Shown here: piece after piece, positions 38,583 to 46,083 of the stretch
Layout: the number at the start of each line of letters is the position of its first letter
Position numbering within the stretch: the stretch's first letter is position 1
DNA from: Lysobacter enzymogenes
GTDB taxonomy: Bacteria; Pseudomonadota; Gammaproteobacteria; Xanthomonadales; Xanthomonadaceae
NCBI RefSeq assembly: GCF_023617245.1
Contig: NZ_CP067396.1
Span: forward strand, 5,731,001-5,795,000
Direction of reading: 5' to 3'
DNA: 64,000 bases
The notes under the pieces: generated by a model
The model's database searches: none
Told to the model about the DNA's origin: nothing
Seen by the model: the letters and a program-made list of their open reading frames with translations, nothing else
Made by a program: the position numbers and the translations under genes

Positions 38583-41500
38583 ATGTCCACCAACGCTCCC
38601 TCCGCCGTCGCCAGCGACGGCCCGCCGCCGCGCCCCGGCGCCCAGCCGCTGTCGGCGATGATCAGCCCCGAACTGCCGGCGCCGCCGGCCGGCCCGCGCG
38701 CCGCGCTCACCGAAGGCTGGGTCCGCGACGAAGCGCAGCACGTGCGCGGCCTGCTCGAGCTGGCGCGCCTGCCCGAGGCCGACCGCGCCGCCGCCCAGGC
38801 CACCGCCGCCGACCTGGTCCGCCGGGTCCGCGCCCGCGCCCAGGACCAGGGCGCGATCGAAGCCTTCATGCGCCAGTACGACCTCGGCAGCGAGGAAGGC
38901 GTGCTGCTGATGTGCGTGGCCGAGGCGCTGCTGCGCATTCCGGACCAGGAGACCGCGGACAAGCTGATCCGCGACAAATTGGGCGAGGCCGACTGGAAGC
39001 GCCACCTGGGCCAGTCCGATTCGGTGCTGGTCAACGCCTCGACCTGGGGCCTGATGCTGACCGGCACCCTGGTCGACCTCGCCGACGACACCAAGCGCGA
39101 CGTCCACAACGCCTTCAAGCGCCTGATCGGCCGCGTCGGCGAGCCGGTGATCCGCCTCGCGGTGCGCCAGGCCATGCGCATCATGGGCCACCAGTTCGTC
39201 ATGGGCCGCAGCATCGGCGAGGCGCTGGCGCGCTCGAAGAAGGGCGACAACGGCAACTACCGCTACTCGTTCGACATGCTCGGCGAAGGCGCGCTGACCA
39301 CCAAGGACGCGCTGCGCTACCTGCAGGCCTACCGCGACGCGATCCACGCCATAGGCAAGAGCGGCAATTTTAAAAATGCCGACGTGTTCGCCACCCCGTC
39401 GATCTCGGTCAAGCTCTCCGCGCTGCACCCGCGCTACGAGCACGCCAAGCGCGAGCGCGTGTTCGCCGAGCTGACCCCGCGCGTGCTGGAACTGGCCCAG
39501 CTGGCCAAGGGCTACGGCATCGGCTTCACCATCGACGCCGAGGAAGCCGACCGCCTGGAGCTGTCGCTGGACGTGATCGCCGCGGCTTACAGCGACGCCT
39601 CGCTGGACGGCTGGGAAGGCTACGGCCTTGCGATCCAGGCGTACCAGAAGCGCGCGCCCGAGGCGATCGCCTTCATCGCCGACCTCGCCCGCCGGGTCGG
39701 CCGCCGCATCCCGGTGCGCCTGGTCAAGGGGGCGTACTGGGACAGCGAGGTCAAGCGCGCCCAGGTCGACGGCCAGCTCGGCTATCCGGTGTTCACCCGC
39801 AAGCCGAACACCGACGTGTCGTACCTGGCCAACGCGCGACGCATGCTGGAGGCCTCGGATGCGATCTATCCGATGTTCGCCACCCACAACGCCCAGACCA
39901 TCGCCACCATCCACCAGCGCGCCAAGGCGATGGGCCGCGAAAAGCACTTCGAGTTCCAGAAGCTGCACGGCATGGGCGACGATCTCTACGCCGAAGTGAT
40001 TCCGGCCGACCGCCTGAACGCGCCGTGCCGCGTGTACGCGCCGGTCGGCTCGCACGAAGACCTGCTGCCGTACCTGGTGCGGCGCCTGCTCGAGAACGGC
40101 GCCAACTCCAGCTTCGTCAACCGCATCACCGACGAGGACATCGCCATCGACGACCTGATCCAGGATCCGGTTGAAACGGTGTCCGGCTTCGCCAGCATCC
40201 CGCATCCGCGCATTCCGCTTCCGGCCGATCTCTACCGCAGCTTCGGCTACGACAGGACCAATTCCATGGGCGTCAACCTCGCCAACGATCAGCAACTGCA
40301 GTCCCTCGCCGCCGACGTCAACGCCGCCGCCCGCACCGACTGGCGCGCCGCGCCGCTGGTGCCGGGCGCGTCGGTCGGCGGCGCCGACATCGCCGTGACC
40401 AACCCGGCCGACCGCCGCGAGATCGTCGGCCAGTGGAAGCCCGCCGACAGCGCCGCGGTCGAGCAAGCGCTGAAGAACGCGGTCGCCGCGCAGGAAGGCT
40501 GGGACGCGACTCCGGCCGCGAGCCGCGCCGCGATCCTCGAACACGCCGCGCAGCTGCTCGAGGACCGGATGCCCGCTTACATCGCGCTGTGCACCAAGGA
40601 AGCCGGCAAGACCATCCCCGACGGCGTCGCCGAAGTGCGCGAAGCGGTCGACTTTCTGCGCTACTACGGTGCCCAGGCGCGCAAGCTGTTCGCGCCCGAA
40701 GCGCTGCCGGGCCCGACCGGCGAATCCAACACCCTGCACCTGTCCGGCCGCGGCGTGTTCGTCTGCATCAGCCCGTGGAACTTCCCGCTGGCGATCTTCC
40801 TCGGCCAGATCTCCGCCGCCCTGGCCGCCGGCAACAGCGTCATCGCCAAGCCGGCCGAGCAGACCAACCTGATCGGCTACTACGCGGTCAAGCTGCTGCA
40901 CGAAGCCGGCGTTCCCGAAGCGGTGCTGCAGTTCCTGCCCGGCGACGGCGCCACCGTCGGCGCCGCGCTGACCCGCGATCCGCGCGTCGCCGGCGTCGCC
41001 TTCACCGGTTCGACCGACACCGCGCGCGCGATCAACCGCGCGCTGGCCGCGCGCGACGCCGCCATCGGCGTGCTGATCGCCGAGACCGGCGGCCAGAACG
41101 CGCTGATCGCCGACTCGTCCTCGCTGCCCGAACAACTGGTCAAGGACGCGATCGGCTCGGCCTTCACCTCGGCCGGCCAGCGCTGCTCGGCCGCGCGCGT
41201 GCTGTTCGTGCAGGACGACATCGCCGACAAGGTCACCCACATGCTCGCCGGCGCGATGGCCGAGCTGAAGGTCGGCGACCCCGGCCTGCTATCGACCGAC
41301 GTCGGCCCGGTGATCGACGAGGACGCGCTGAAGATGCTACGCGAGCACGCCGCGCGCATGGACGGCGAAGCGACCAAGATCGCCGAAGTCGCGCTCGACG
41401 CCGACGCCGCGAACGGCAGCTTCTTCGCCCCGCGCGCCTACGCGCTGAAGTCGCTCGGCCAGCTGCACAAGGAAGTGTTCGGCCCGGTGCTGCACGTGAT

Positions 41501-41822
41501 CCGCTGGAAGGCCGACCAGCTCGACGCGGTGATCGACGCGATCAACGCCACCGGCTACGGCCTGACCCTGGGCATCCACTCGCGCATCGACGAGACCATC
41601 GAGCGCATCAGCACCCGGGTCAAGGTCGGCAACTGCTACGTCAACCGCAACCAGATCGGCGCGGTGGTCGGGGTGCAGCCCTTCGGCGGCCAGAACCTGT
41701 CCGGCACCGGCCCCAAGGCCGGCGGCCCGCACTACCTGCCGCGCTTCACCACCGAGAAGACCGTCACCGTCAACACCACCGCGGCCGGCGGCAACGCCTC
41801 GCTGCTGACGCTGGGCGACTGA
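38583..41822 (+). CDS. putA: Bifunctional proline dehydrogenase / L-glutamate gamma-semialdehyde dehydrogenase
   Basis: A 1079-residue enzyme that oxidises proline to glutamate: an FAD proline dehydrogenase at ~residues 190-470 (VFATPSISVKLSALHPRYEH, IPVRLVKGAYWDSE, FEFQKLHGMGDDLY) and an NAD-linked aldehyde dehydrogenase at ~560-1050, with the Glu in IAETGGQNALI and the catalytic Cys in SAGQRCSAAR. After a ~40-residue Pro-rich start the sequence goes straight into the helical domain, so the ribbon-helix-helix repressor domain of E. coli PutA is missing: this is a purely enzymatic form of about the length of type A PutAs. The substrate is channelled between the two sites. No regulator is adjacent. 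Confidence 0.96.
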   Translation: MSTNAPSAVASDGPPPRPGAQPLSAMISPELPAPPAGPRAALTEGWVRDEAQHVRGLLELARLPEADRAAAQATAADLVRRVRARAQDQGAIEAFMRQYDLGSEEGVLLMCVAEALLRIPDQETADKLIRDKLGEADWKRHLGQSDSVLVNASTWGLMLTGTLVDLADDTKRDVHNAFKRLIGRVGEPVIRLAVRQAMRIMGHQFVMGRSIGEALARSKKGDNGNYRYSFDMLGEGALTTKDALRYLQAYRDAIHAIGKSGNFKNADVFATPSISVKLSALHPRYEHAKRERVFAELTPRVLELAQLAKGYGIGFTIDAEEADRLELSLDVIAAAYSDASLDGWEGYGLAIQAYQKRAPEAIAFIADLARRVGRRIPVRLVKGAYWDSEVKRAQVDGQLGYPVFTRKPNTDVSYLANARRMLEASDAIYPMFATHNAQTIATIHQRAKAMGREKHFEFQKLHGMGDDLYAEVIPADRLNAPCRVYAPVGSHEDLLPYLVRRLLENGANSSFVNRITDEDIAIDDLIQDPVETVSGFASIPHPRIPLPADLYRSFGYDRTNSMGVNLANDQQLQSLAADVNAAARTDWRAAPLVPGASVGGADIAVTNPADRREIVGQWKPADSAAVEQALKNAVAAQEGWDATPAASRAAILEHAAQLLEDRMPAYIALCTKEAGKTIPDGVAEVREAVDFLRYYGAQARKLFAPEALPGPTGESNTLHLSGRGVFVCISPWNFPLAIFLGQISAALAAGNSVIAKPAEQTNLIGYYAVKLLHEAGVPEAVLQFLPGDGATVGAALTRDPRVAGVAFTGSTDTARAINRALAARDAAIGVLIAETGGQNALIADSSSLPEQLVKDAIGSAFTSAGQRCSAARVLFVQDDIADKVTHMLAGAMAELKVGDPGLLSTDVGPVIDEDALKMLREHAARMDGEATKIAEVALDADAANGSFFAPRAYALKSLGQLHKEVFGPVLHVIRWKADQLDAVIDAINATGYGLTLGIHSRIDETIERISTRVKVGNCYVNRNQIGAVVGVQPFGGQNLSGTGPKAGGPHYLPRFTTEKTVTVNTTAAGGNASLLTLGD

Positions 41823-41906
41823 TCGGGCGATGCGACGAAGGCGCGGCCGCCGCGGCGGCCGCGCCTTTTGTTTGCGCGCAGTTCGGCCGCGCCGGAACGG
41901 AAAGCG

Positions 41907-41983
41907 TCGGGCCTGAAGGCCTTCCCACGACAGCGGTCGCCGCAAGGCCCGGGCTGTTGTGGGAGGGCCTTCAGGCCCGACGC
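41907..41983. repeat. GTGG-type REP inverted pair (family 2), outward arrangement
   Basis: GTCGGGCCTGAAGGCCTTCC at 41907 and GTGGGAGGGCCTTCAGGCCC at ~41959 form an inverted pair just after putA. Confidence 0.82.
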
Positions 41984-42094
41984 TTTTGTATCGGCCGAAT
42001 CGCACCCTCACCGCAAACCCTCGACCGCAGTCGCAACATGCCCCGGGCTCCCGCGCAGTACGCTGGCGCCTGCCGCCTCTTCGGACGATCGCCG

Positions 42095-42544
42095 ATGCTC
42101 CGCCCCTTCTCGCTCGCCATCGCCCTGTGCGCGCTCAGCGCCTGCGCCTCGCTGGCGCCGCTGCCGGTCAAGCCCGGCGATCCCTCGGCTTGCGCCGAAC
42201 GCCGCCAGGACCGGGTGCTGTTCGGCATGAACAGTCCCGACGGCCCGGTCGGCGAAGCGCAGTGGCAGTCGTTCCTGGCCGAAGTCGTCACCCCGCGCTT
42301 CCCCGCCGGGCTCACCGTCTACCAGGCCAAGGGGCAGTGGCGCGGCGACAGCGGCCAGGTCGAGCAGGAAGATTCGCGCGCGATCGACGTGATCCATGCG
42401 GACACCGCCGAGGAACGCAAGCGCGTGGTCGAGATCGCCGACGAGTACAAGCGACGGTTCAAGCAGGAGGCGGTGCTGATCGTGAGTTCGCCGGTGCGGG
42501 CGTGCTTCGCGGTTACGGCGAAACCGCGTGGGCGGGTCGGTTAG
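42095..42544 (+). CDS. DUF3574 domain-containing lipoprotein
   Basis: A 149-residue protein with a signal peptide ending in the lipobox LSAC (MLRPFSLAIALCALSACASL), so it should be lipid-anchored to the inner or outer membrane. The body contains the DUF3574 signatures ERRQDRVLFGMNSPDGPV, WQSFLAEVVTPRFPAGLTVY, QVEQEDSRAIDVIH, and IADEYKRRFKQEAVL. The family has no known function. The ATG at 42095 gives the lipoprotein signal; the upstream 5' region is REP sequence. It converges with the DUF2164 gene. Confidence 0.88.
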   Translation: MLRPFSLAIALCALSACASLAPLPVKPGDPSACAERRQDRVLFGMNSPDGPVGEAQWQSFLAEVVTPRFPAGLTVYQAKGQWRGDSGQVEQEDSRAIDVIHADTAEERKRVVEIADEYKRRFKQEAVLIVSSPVRACFAVTAKPRGRVG

Positions 42545-42567
42545 TTCGTCGCTGCGGAGCGGAAAGC

Positions 42568-42642
42568 ATCGGGCCTGAAGGCCCTCCCACGACAGCGCCC
42601 CGTCGCGGCTCGCGCTGTTGTGGGATGGCCTTCAGGCCCGAT
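42568..42642. repeat. GTGG-type REP inverted pair (family 2), outward arrangement
   Basis: ATCGGGCCTGAAGGCCCTCC from 42568 and TGTGGGATGGCCTTCAGGCC near 42619 pair up, between the convergent DUF3574 and DUF2164 genes. Confidence 0.82.
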
Positions 42643-42667
42643 GTTTTTTCTCGGGCGAGGCCGAACC

Positions 42668-42922
42668 TCAGCGCTTGAATTCGGTCGGCCGCTCCAGCTG
42701 CCACACCGCATCGGCCAGGTCCTCGACCTTCGCCGCCAGCACCGCCTGCGCATCGGCGACGCCGCGGTTGTAGTAGTACGCGCCGAGTTCCTCGGAAATG
42801 AAGTCGAGCATGAACTCCGCATCGAAGCGCCCGATCGATTGCTTGAGCTCTTCGCTGAAGTAACGCTGCAACCGCGCGACCAACAGCGCCTTTTCCTCGG
42901 CGACGAACCGGATCGTTTCCAT
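42668..42922 (-). CDS. DUF2164 family protein
   Basis: An 84-residue cytoplasmic helical protein. The LVARLQRYFSEELKQSIGRF segment, then LDFISEELGAYYYNRGVADA, matches DUF2164, a small family of unknown function found next to various housekeeping genes in proteobacteria. It is the last gene of a minus-strand run that starts with the MarR regulator (marR, thioredoxin-like, MOSC, DUF2164), 49 bases after the MOSC gene. Confidence 0.88.
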   Translation of the reverse strand: METIRFVAEEKALLVARLQRYFSEELKQSIGRFDAEFMLDFISEELGAYYYNRGVADAQAVLAAKVEDLADAVWQLERPTEFKR

Positions 42923-42971
42923 TCGTTTACTCGGGCCTTTGCTGGTGGACGGGTGCGCGCCGCGGCGGCGA

Positions 42972-43676
42972 TCAGCTGCGCGATGGCCCGTCGATCCGCT
43001 TGCTCCAATCCTCGACCTGGCCGCGCGCGAGCCGGGCTTCGACCAGCTTGCGCCACGACGGCACCAGCGGCAAGGCCAGCGCGGCCTGCAGTTCTTCGCG
43101 GTCGAGCGTGCGCACGAACAGCATCGTCGCGATGCGCTGCAGCGACCACCGCGGCCACGGCCGCGCGATCAGATGCAAGCGTTCGCCGGCCTCGGCCCGG
43201 CCGGCTTCGATCACCCGGTAGTACCAGCCAGTGCGGCCGTTGGCCTGCATCCGCCGCGCCATGTCGGCGACGCCGAAGCGGTCGTTGAGCTTCCAGCACG
43301 GCTGCCGCGCCTGGCTCACTTCGAGCAGGACCTCGCCGAAGCGGTAGCGATCGCCCAGGCACACCGCGGCCTCGTCCAGGCCTTCGCTGCTGAGGTTCTC
43401 GCCGAACGCGCCGGGCGCGTCGAACAGCGCGTGCGCGCCGACCTCCTCGCGCCAACGCCGGTAGTGCTCGCGCGGATAGTGGTGCACGGCCTTGTCCGGC
43501 CCGCCGTGCACGCGCAGGTCGCCCTGCTCGTCGCCGTCCAGGCCGAGCTCGCCGATCCGCACCGGGCCGTGCAACGGCCGCTTGTCGATCGCGCTGACGC
43601 TGCCCGGCCGGCTGTAGGCGACGGCGCGACCGCACAGCAGCGCGGTCACCGTCGTTCCCGCCTCGTTCGATCCCAT
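42972..43676 (-). CDS. MOSC domain-containing protein (YiiM type)
   Basis: A 234-residue molybdenum-cofactor binding protein. MOSC-domain signatures are GELGLDGDEQGDLRVHGGPD at ~42-61, HHYPREHYRRW, GAFGENLSSEGLDE and SQARQPCWKL, with the Cys that in YiiM/YcbX proteins holds molybdenum. A C-terminal 3-alpha domain follows (RWSLQRIATMLF). E. coli YiiM reduces N-hydroxylated bases such as 6-hydroxylaminopurine. It lies 51 bases after the thioredoxin-like gene, whose product could supply electrons; that is inference. Confidence 0.9.
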   Translation of the reverse strand: MGSNEAGTTVTALLCGRAVAYSRPGSVSAIDKRPLHGPVRIGELGLDGDEQGDLRVHGGPDKAVHHYPREHYRRWREEVGAHALFDAPGAFGENLSSEGLDEAAVCLGDRYRFGEVLLEVSQARQPCWKLNDRFGVADMARRMQANGRTGWYYRVIEAGRAEAGERLHLIARPWPRWSLQRIATMLFVRTLDREELQAALALPLVPSWRKLVEARLARGQVEDWSKRIDGPSRS

Positions 43677-43727
43677 CGCGGTCTCCCCCAGGCGCCGGCC
43701 GCGCGCACGCGGCCGGCGCGGTCGGAC

Positions 43728-43964
43728 TCAACCCAGGTCGGACAAGGCCGCGCCGAAGTTGATGTGGAAGACCTGCTCCTGCAGGACCAGGGCCGGCACC
43801 GAGATCACCCCGGCCGCGCGGGCCTCGGCGATCCGCGCCGAGGCCTCGCCCAGGTGCACGACCTCGACCTCGAAACGCGCGCGGTCGATGGCTTCGGCGA
43901 CCTGCTGTTCGGCGGCCACGCACACCGGGCAACCGGCATGAAAGAACACGGCTTTCTGACGCAT
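43728..43964 (-). CDS. Thioredoxin/glutaredoxin-fold protein with a CPVC motif
   Basis: A 78-residue protein, a minimal thioredoxin fold: KAVFFHAGCPVCVAAEQQVA with the redox pair C12-P-V-C15, then a conserved cis-Pro region VISVPALVLQEQVFHINFG. No signal peptide, so cytoplasmic. It is between the MarR regulator (81 bases upstream) and the MOSC gene, and likely in their operon. Relatives are annotated as thioredoxin family or glutaredoxin-like proteins; the partner is unknown. Confidence 0.87.
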   Translation of the reverse strand: MRQKAVFFHAGCPVCVAAEQQVAEAIDRARFEVEVVHLGEASARIAEARAAGVISVPALVLQEQVFHINFGAALSDLG

Positions 43965-44044
43965 ACTGGAATCTCCTCTTGCTTGCTCTTAGACGGGTGG
44001 TGAGAGGAAGGGCGGCGCGCCGATGCCAGTCGGCCGCCGCCCGC

Positions 44045-44761
44045 CTATTCCGCGGCTGCGGAATGCGTGCGCTTCGGCGCGGGGCCGCGGCGCGATGTCG
44101 TGTCGCGGTGATCGCCGGCGCCGGCGCGGAACCGCGCGGCCACCGCATCCAGCGCGCCGGCGCGCGCATCCGCGGCGCGCGGCCGGTGTTCGGCGCAATC
44201 CACGCGCAGCTGCGCGTCGCCGAACGCGGCGCCGACCAGGGCGCAGTAATGCGGGGCGTCGCCGCCGCCTTCGAACGGACGGAAGAACTCGCAACCGGCG
44301 CAGGTGCGCAGCCCGGTCGCCAGCCCTTCGCGCTGGGCCTGCAGGATCAACAACTGCAGCGAACGCGAGAACGCCGCCAGTTCGTCCGGCGCCAACGTCG
44401 CCAGCAAGCGCTCGCCGAGCCCGCCGCGGGCGCGGCTGCGGCGCAGCCAGGCCAGCCCGCGCCGGCTCGGATGCACGCGCACCGCGCGGCCGTCGTCGGG
44501 ATCGCGCTCGCGCCGCACCAGTTCGCGCGCCTGCAACGCGGCGATGGTGTCGCTGGCGCTGGCCGCCGACACGCCCAGGCGCTGCGCCAGCTCGCCGACC
44601 CGCCAACCGCGCTTGTCCTCGCCCAGCAGCTCCAACAGCGCGCGCTGGGCCGGATGCAGCGCGTACGCGTCCGGCTCGCGCCACTGCTGCGCGCGCATCA
44701 GGCCGCCCAGGCGCTCCAGGCCCAGGGCGGTCTGGCGCAGATGGAAAGCGGGATCGCTCAT
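44045..44761 (-). CDS. MarR family transcriptional regulator with a C-terminal Cys-rich extension
   Basis: A 238-residue regulator. Residues ~20-130 are the MarR winged helix: AQRALLELLGEDKRGWRVGE, LAQRLGVSAASASDTIAALQ (recognition helix), and the wing RRERDPDDGRAVRVHPSRRG. An extra C-terminal part contains a Cys cluster, C-A-G-C-E-F-F-R-P-F, then YCALVGAAF and VDCAEH, which could bind zinc or iron-sulfur. The last ~40 residues are low-complexity. Its own promoter region holds a matching inverted repeat (44772-44784), suggesting autoregulation of the marR-trx-MOSC operon. No effector is known. Confidence 0.88.
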   Translation of the reverse strand: MSDPAFHLRQTALGLERLGGLMRAQQWREPDAYALHPAQRALLELLGEDKRGWRVGELAQRLGVSAASASDTIAALQARELVRRERDPDDGRAVRVHPSRRGLAWLRRSRARGGLGERLLATLAPDELAAFSRSLQLLILQAQREGLATGLRTCAGCEFFRPFEGGGDAPHYCALVGAAFGDAQLRVDCAEHRPRAADARAGALDAVAARFRAGAGDHRDTTSRRGPAPKRTHSAAAE

Positions 44762-44768
44762 GGCGATA

Positions 44769-44797
44769 TTATTAGGACTCCTAAATTAATTGGTCAA
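44769..44797 (-). promoter_or_regulatory. Promoter of the marR operon, predicting a leaderless transcript
   Basis: Minus-strand TTGACC (44792-44797) and TAATAA (44769-44774) are 17 bases apart. The predicted start site falls at or within a base or two of the ATG (44761), so the mRNA would have almost no leader. Confidence 0.65.
44772..44784. promoter_or_regulatory. Probable MarR operator palindrome
   Basis: A perfect inverted repeat TTAGGA-C-TCCTAA lies between the -35 and -10 elements, overlapping the -10. This is the classical position and form of a MarR self-repression site. Confidence 0.75.
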
Positions 44798-44823
44798 GTC
44801 CTGGCCGGCGAACGGGCAAAAAG

Positions 44824-44847
44824 AAAGCCCCGCCGAAGCGGGGCTTT
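44824..44847 (-). terminator. Rho-independent terminator of the AT-rich secreted-protein gene
   Basis: A perfect 10-bp stem (AAAGCCCCGC / GCGGGGCTTT), loop CGAA, and a T-rich tract on the minus strand, 25 bases past the stop of the gene at 44873. Confidence 0.9.
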
Positions 44848-44872
44848 GCATTCATTGACTACATTGCGCTGC

Positions 44873-45748
44873 CTAAAGCGAGACCAGTTGACACCTGATT
44901 GACGAGCCGACTTTAGTGCAAGCAATGCCGGTCTTTCCCGAGCCACGCTGTCCAGTGACGGGAATGCCCATCATGTTTGCTCGATGGATGAAATCCGTAA
45001 CGTCGGAGCCGAATCCACTGCTGAAACCAAACTCCGCATAGCCTACATCTCCACCTGCGAAATCAGTAGCAACATCCGGAATCGAATTGTTGTTGGAGTC
45101 TACTGCAGTTCCCTTAGCGTACTCCCAGATTTTCGTGTCGTAGTTGAAAACAAATACAACTCTGCTGCCATCTGGGAACTTGACCTCGGTACTTAGCTTT
45201 GCATTTCCGCTCGTGAGATGCTCGAACTTGATGGCCCTTCCCATGCTCGAAGCAGCCGCTGTGAATGCCATCTTCGGGTTTTCTTTGAGCTTTTGATCTA
45301 CAAGATTGCGAGCTTGGCTCGACCTCAAGACATCATAAGCATTGACGGTTCCGTCGCCGGCCATCGCGACAACTCGATCTTTCGCAGCGACCGATCGTGC
45401 AACGACGGGCGACGCAAGGCCTGCCTCACTCTCCGGAATAGTCAACACGATGGAAATTATCATCGAGCCGTTGGATTCGATGTAAAGATTGGAGAGTGCC
45501 CAGAATTGATCTTGCACGAACTGATCAGGCGGAAAAGATGTCACCGAATTGCCTTGGACATTGAACCCCGCAATCCTGTCCATGAGGCTATAGATGTATC
45601 TAGTTCCAGAGCCATAAGACTTGGCAACTCCGACCATCTCCGCATCGGAGCACTGAAAACACGGATATGCGGTCGCATCTTGCGCAAATACGGGCGACGA
45701 CACTATCGACATGGCCAGTAGCGAAAGAGGCGCAAGAATTCCCTTCAT
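44873..45748 (-). CDS. Hypothetical secreted protein, AT-rich
   Basis: A 291-residue protein with a signal peptide (MKGILAPLSLLAMSIVSSPV, cleaved near VFA-QD). The mature part has a CFQC motif near its start, beta-rich segments (TEVKFPDGSRVVFVFNYDTK), one DSNNNSIPD loop of the DxNxNxxxD calcium-binding type near residue 220, and a Cys pair at the end (ACTKVGSSIRCQL). No family recognised. Base composition is visibly lower in GC and has more A/T-ending codons than every neighbour, pointing to recent acquisition. The ATG at 45748 follows GAGGAG. Alone in its transcription unit. Confidence 0.75.
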   Translation of the reverse strand: MKGILAPLSLLAMSIVSSPVFAQDATAYPCFQCSDAEMVGVAKSYGSGTRYIYSLMDRIAGFNVQGNSVTSFPPDQFVQDQFWALSNLYIESNGSMIISIVLTIPESEAGLASPVVARSVAAKDRVVAMAGDGTVNAYDVLRSSQARNLVDQKLKENPKMAFTAAASSMGRAIKFEHLTSGNAKLSTEVKFPDGSRVVFVFNYDTKIWEYAKGTAVDSNNNSIPDVATDFAGGDVGYAEFGFSSGFGSDVTDFIHRANMMGIPVTGQRGSGKTGIACTKVGSSIRCQLVSL

Positions 45749-46030
45749 TGAGTGCTCCTCATGATTCATACAGAGACCGAGATGCAGACGAAGCACATGT
45801 TGCGCAGAGCGCCACTATCAAAAGGCTCTGCCAACCAAGTGTACGGACTATGTTTCGCTCTGAATGGGACGACGGCTCACTTCAACTGAGGCACCATGAA
45901 CTCAGCTTTTGAACTTGCGCCCTTTGCATGCACTGAAAATGCGTTTTGAACGCAGCCTTGCATCGCAAACCTAACTAACAAGTCGTGACTGACAAGCACC
46001 ATCATGCGTAGTACACGCCAGCAAGAACCA
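45749..46030. other. AT-rich promoter region of the secreted-protein gene
   Basis: About 280 bases between two minus-strand genes; composition as AT-rich as the secreted gene. No convincing open frame, repeat or known regulatory element was identified, apart from the ribosome-binding site next to 45748. Confidence 0.4.
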
Positions 46031-46062
46031 AAAAAAAGCCCCGTCGTAGCGGGGCTTTTTTT
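46031..46062. terminator. Terminator after the FadL-type porin gene
   Basis: A 13-bp stem (46031-46043 with 46050-46062) with A/T tracts on both sides, so it can work in both directions. Its GCCCCG/CGGGGC core is the same as in the terminator at 44824. Confidence 0.9.
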
Positions 46063-46083
46063 CGCTTTAGGTAGGGCTGAAAA

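Noticed and set aside
38475..41240. A 921-residue minus-strand frame antisense to putA
   Set aside because: Coding shadow of putA; no family motif.
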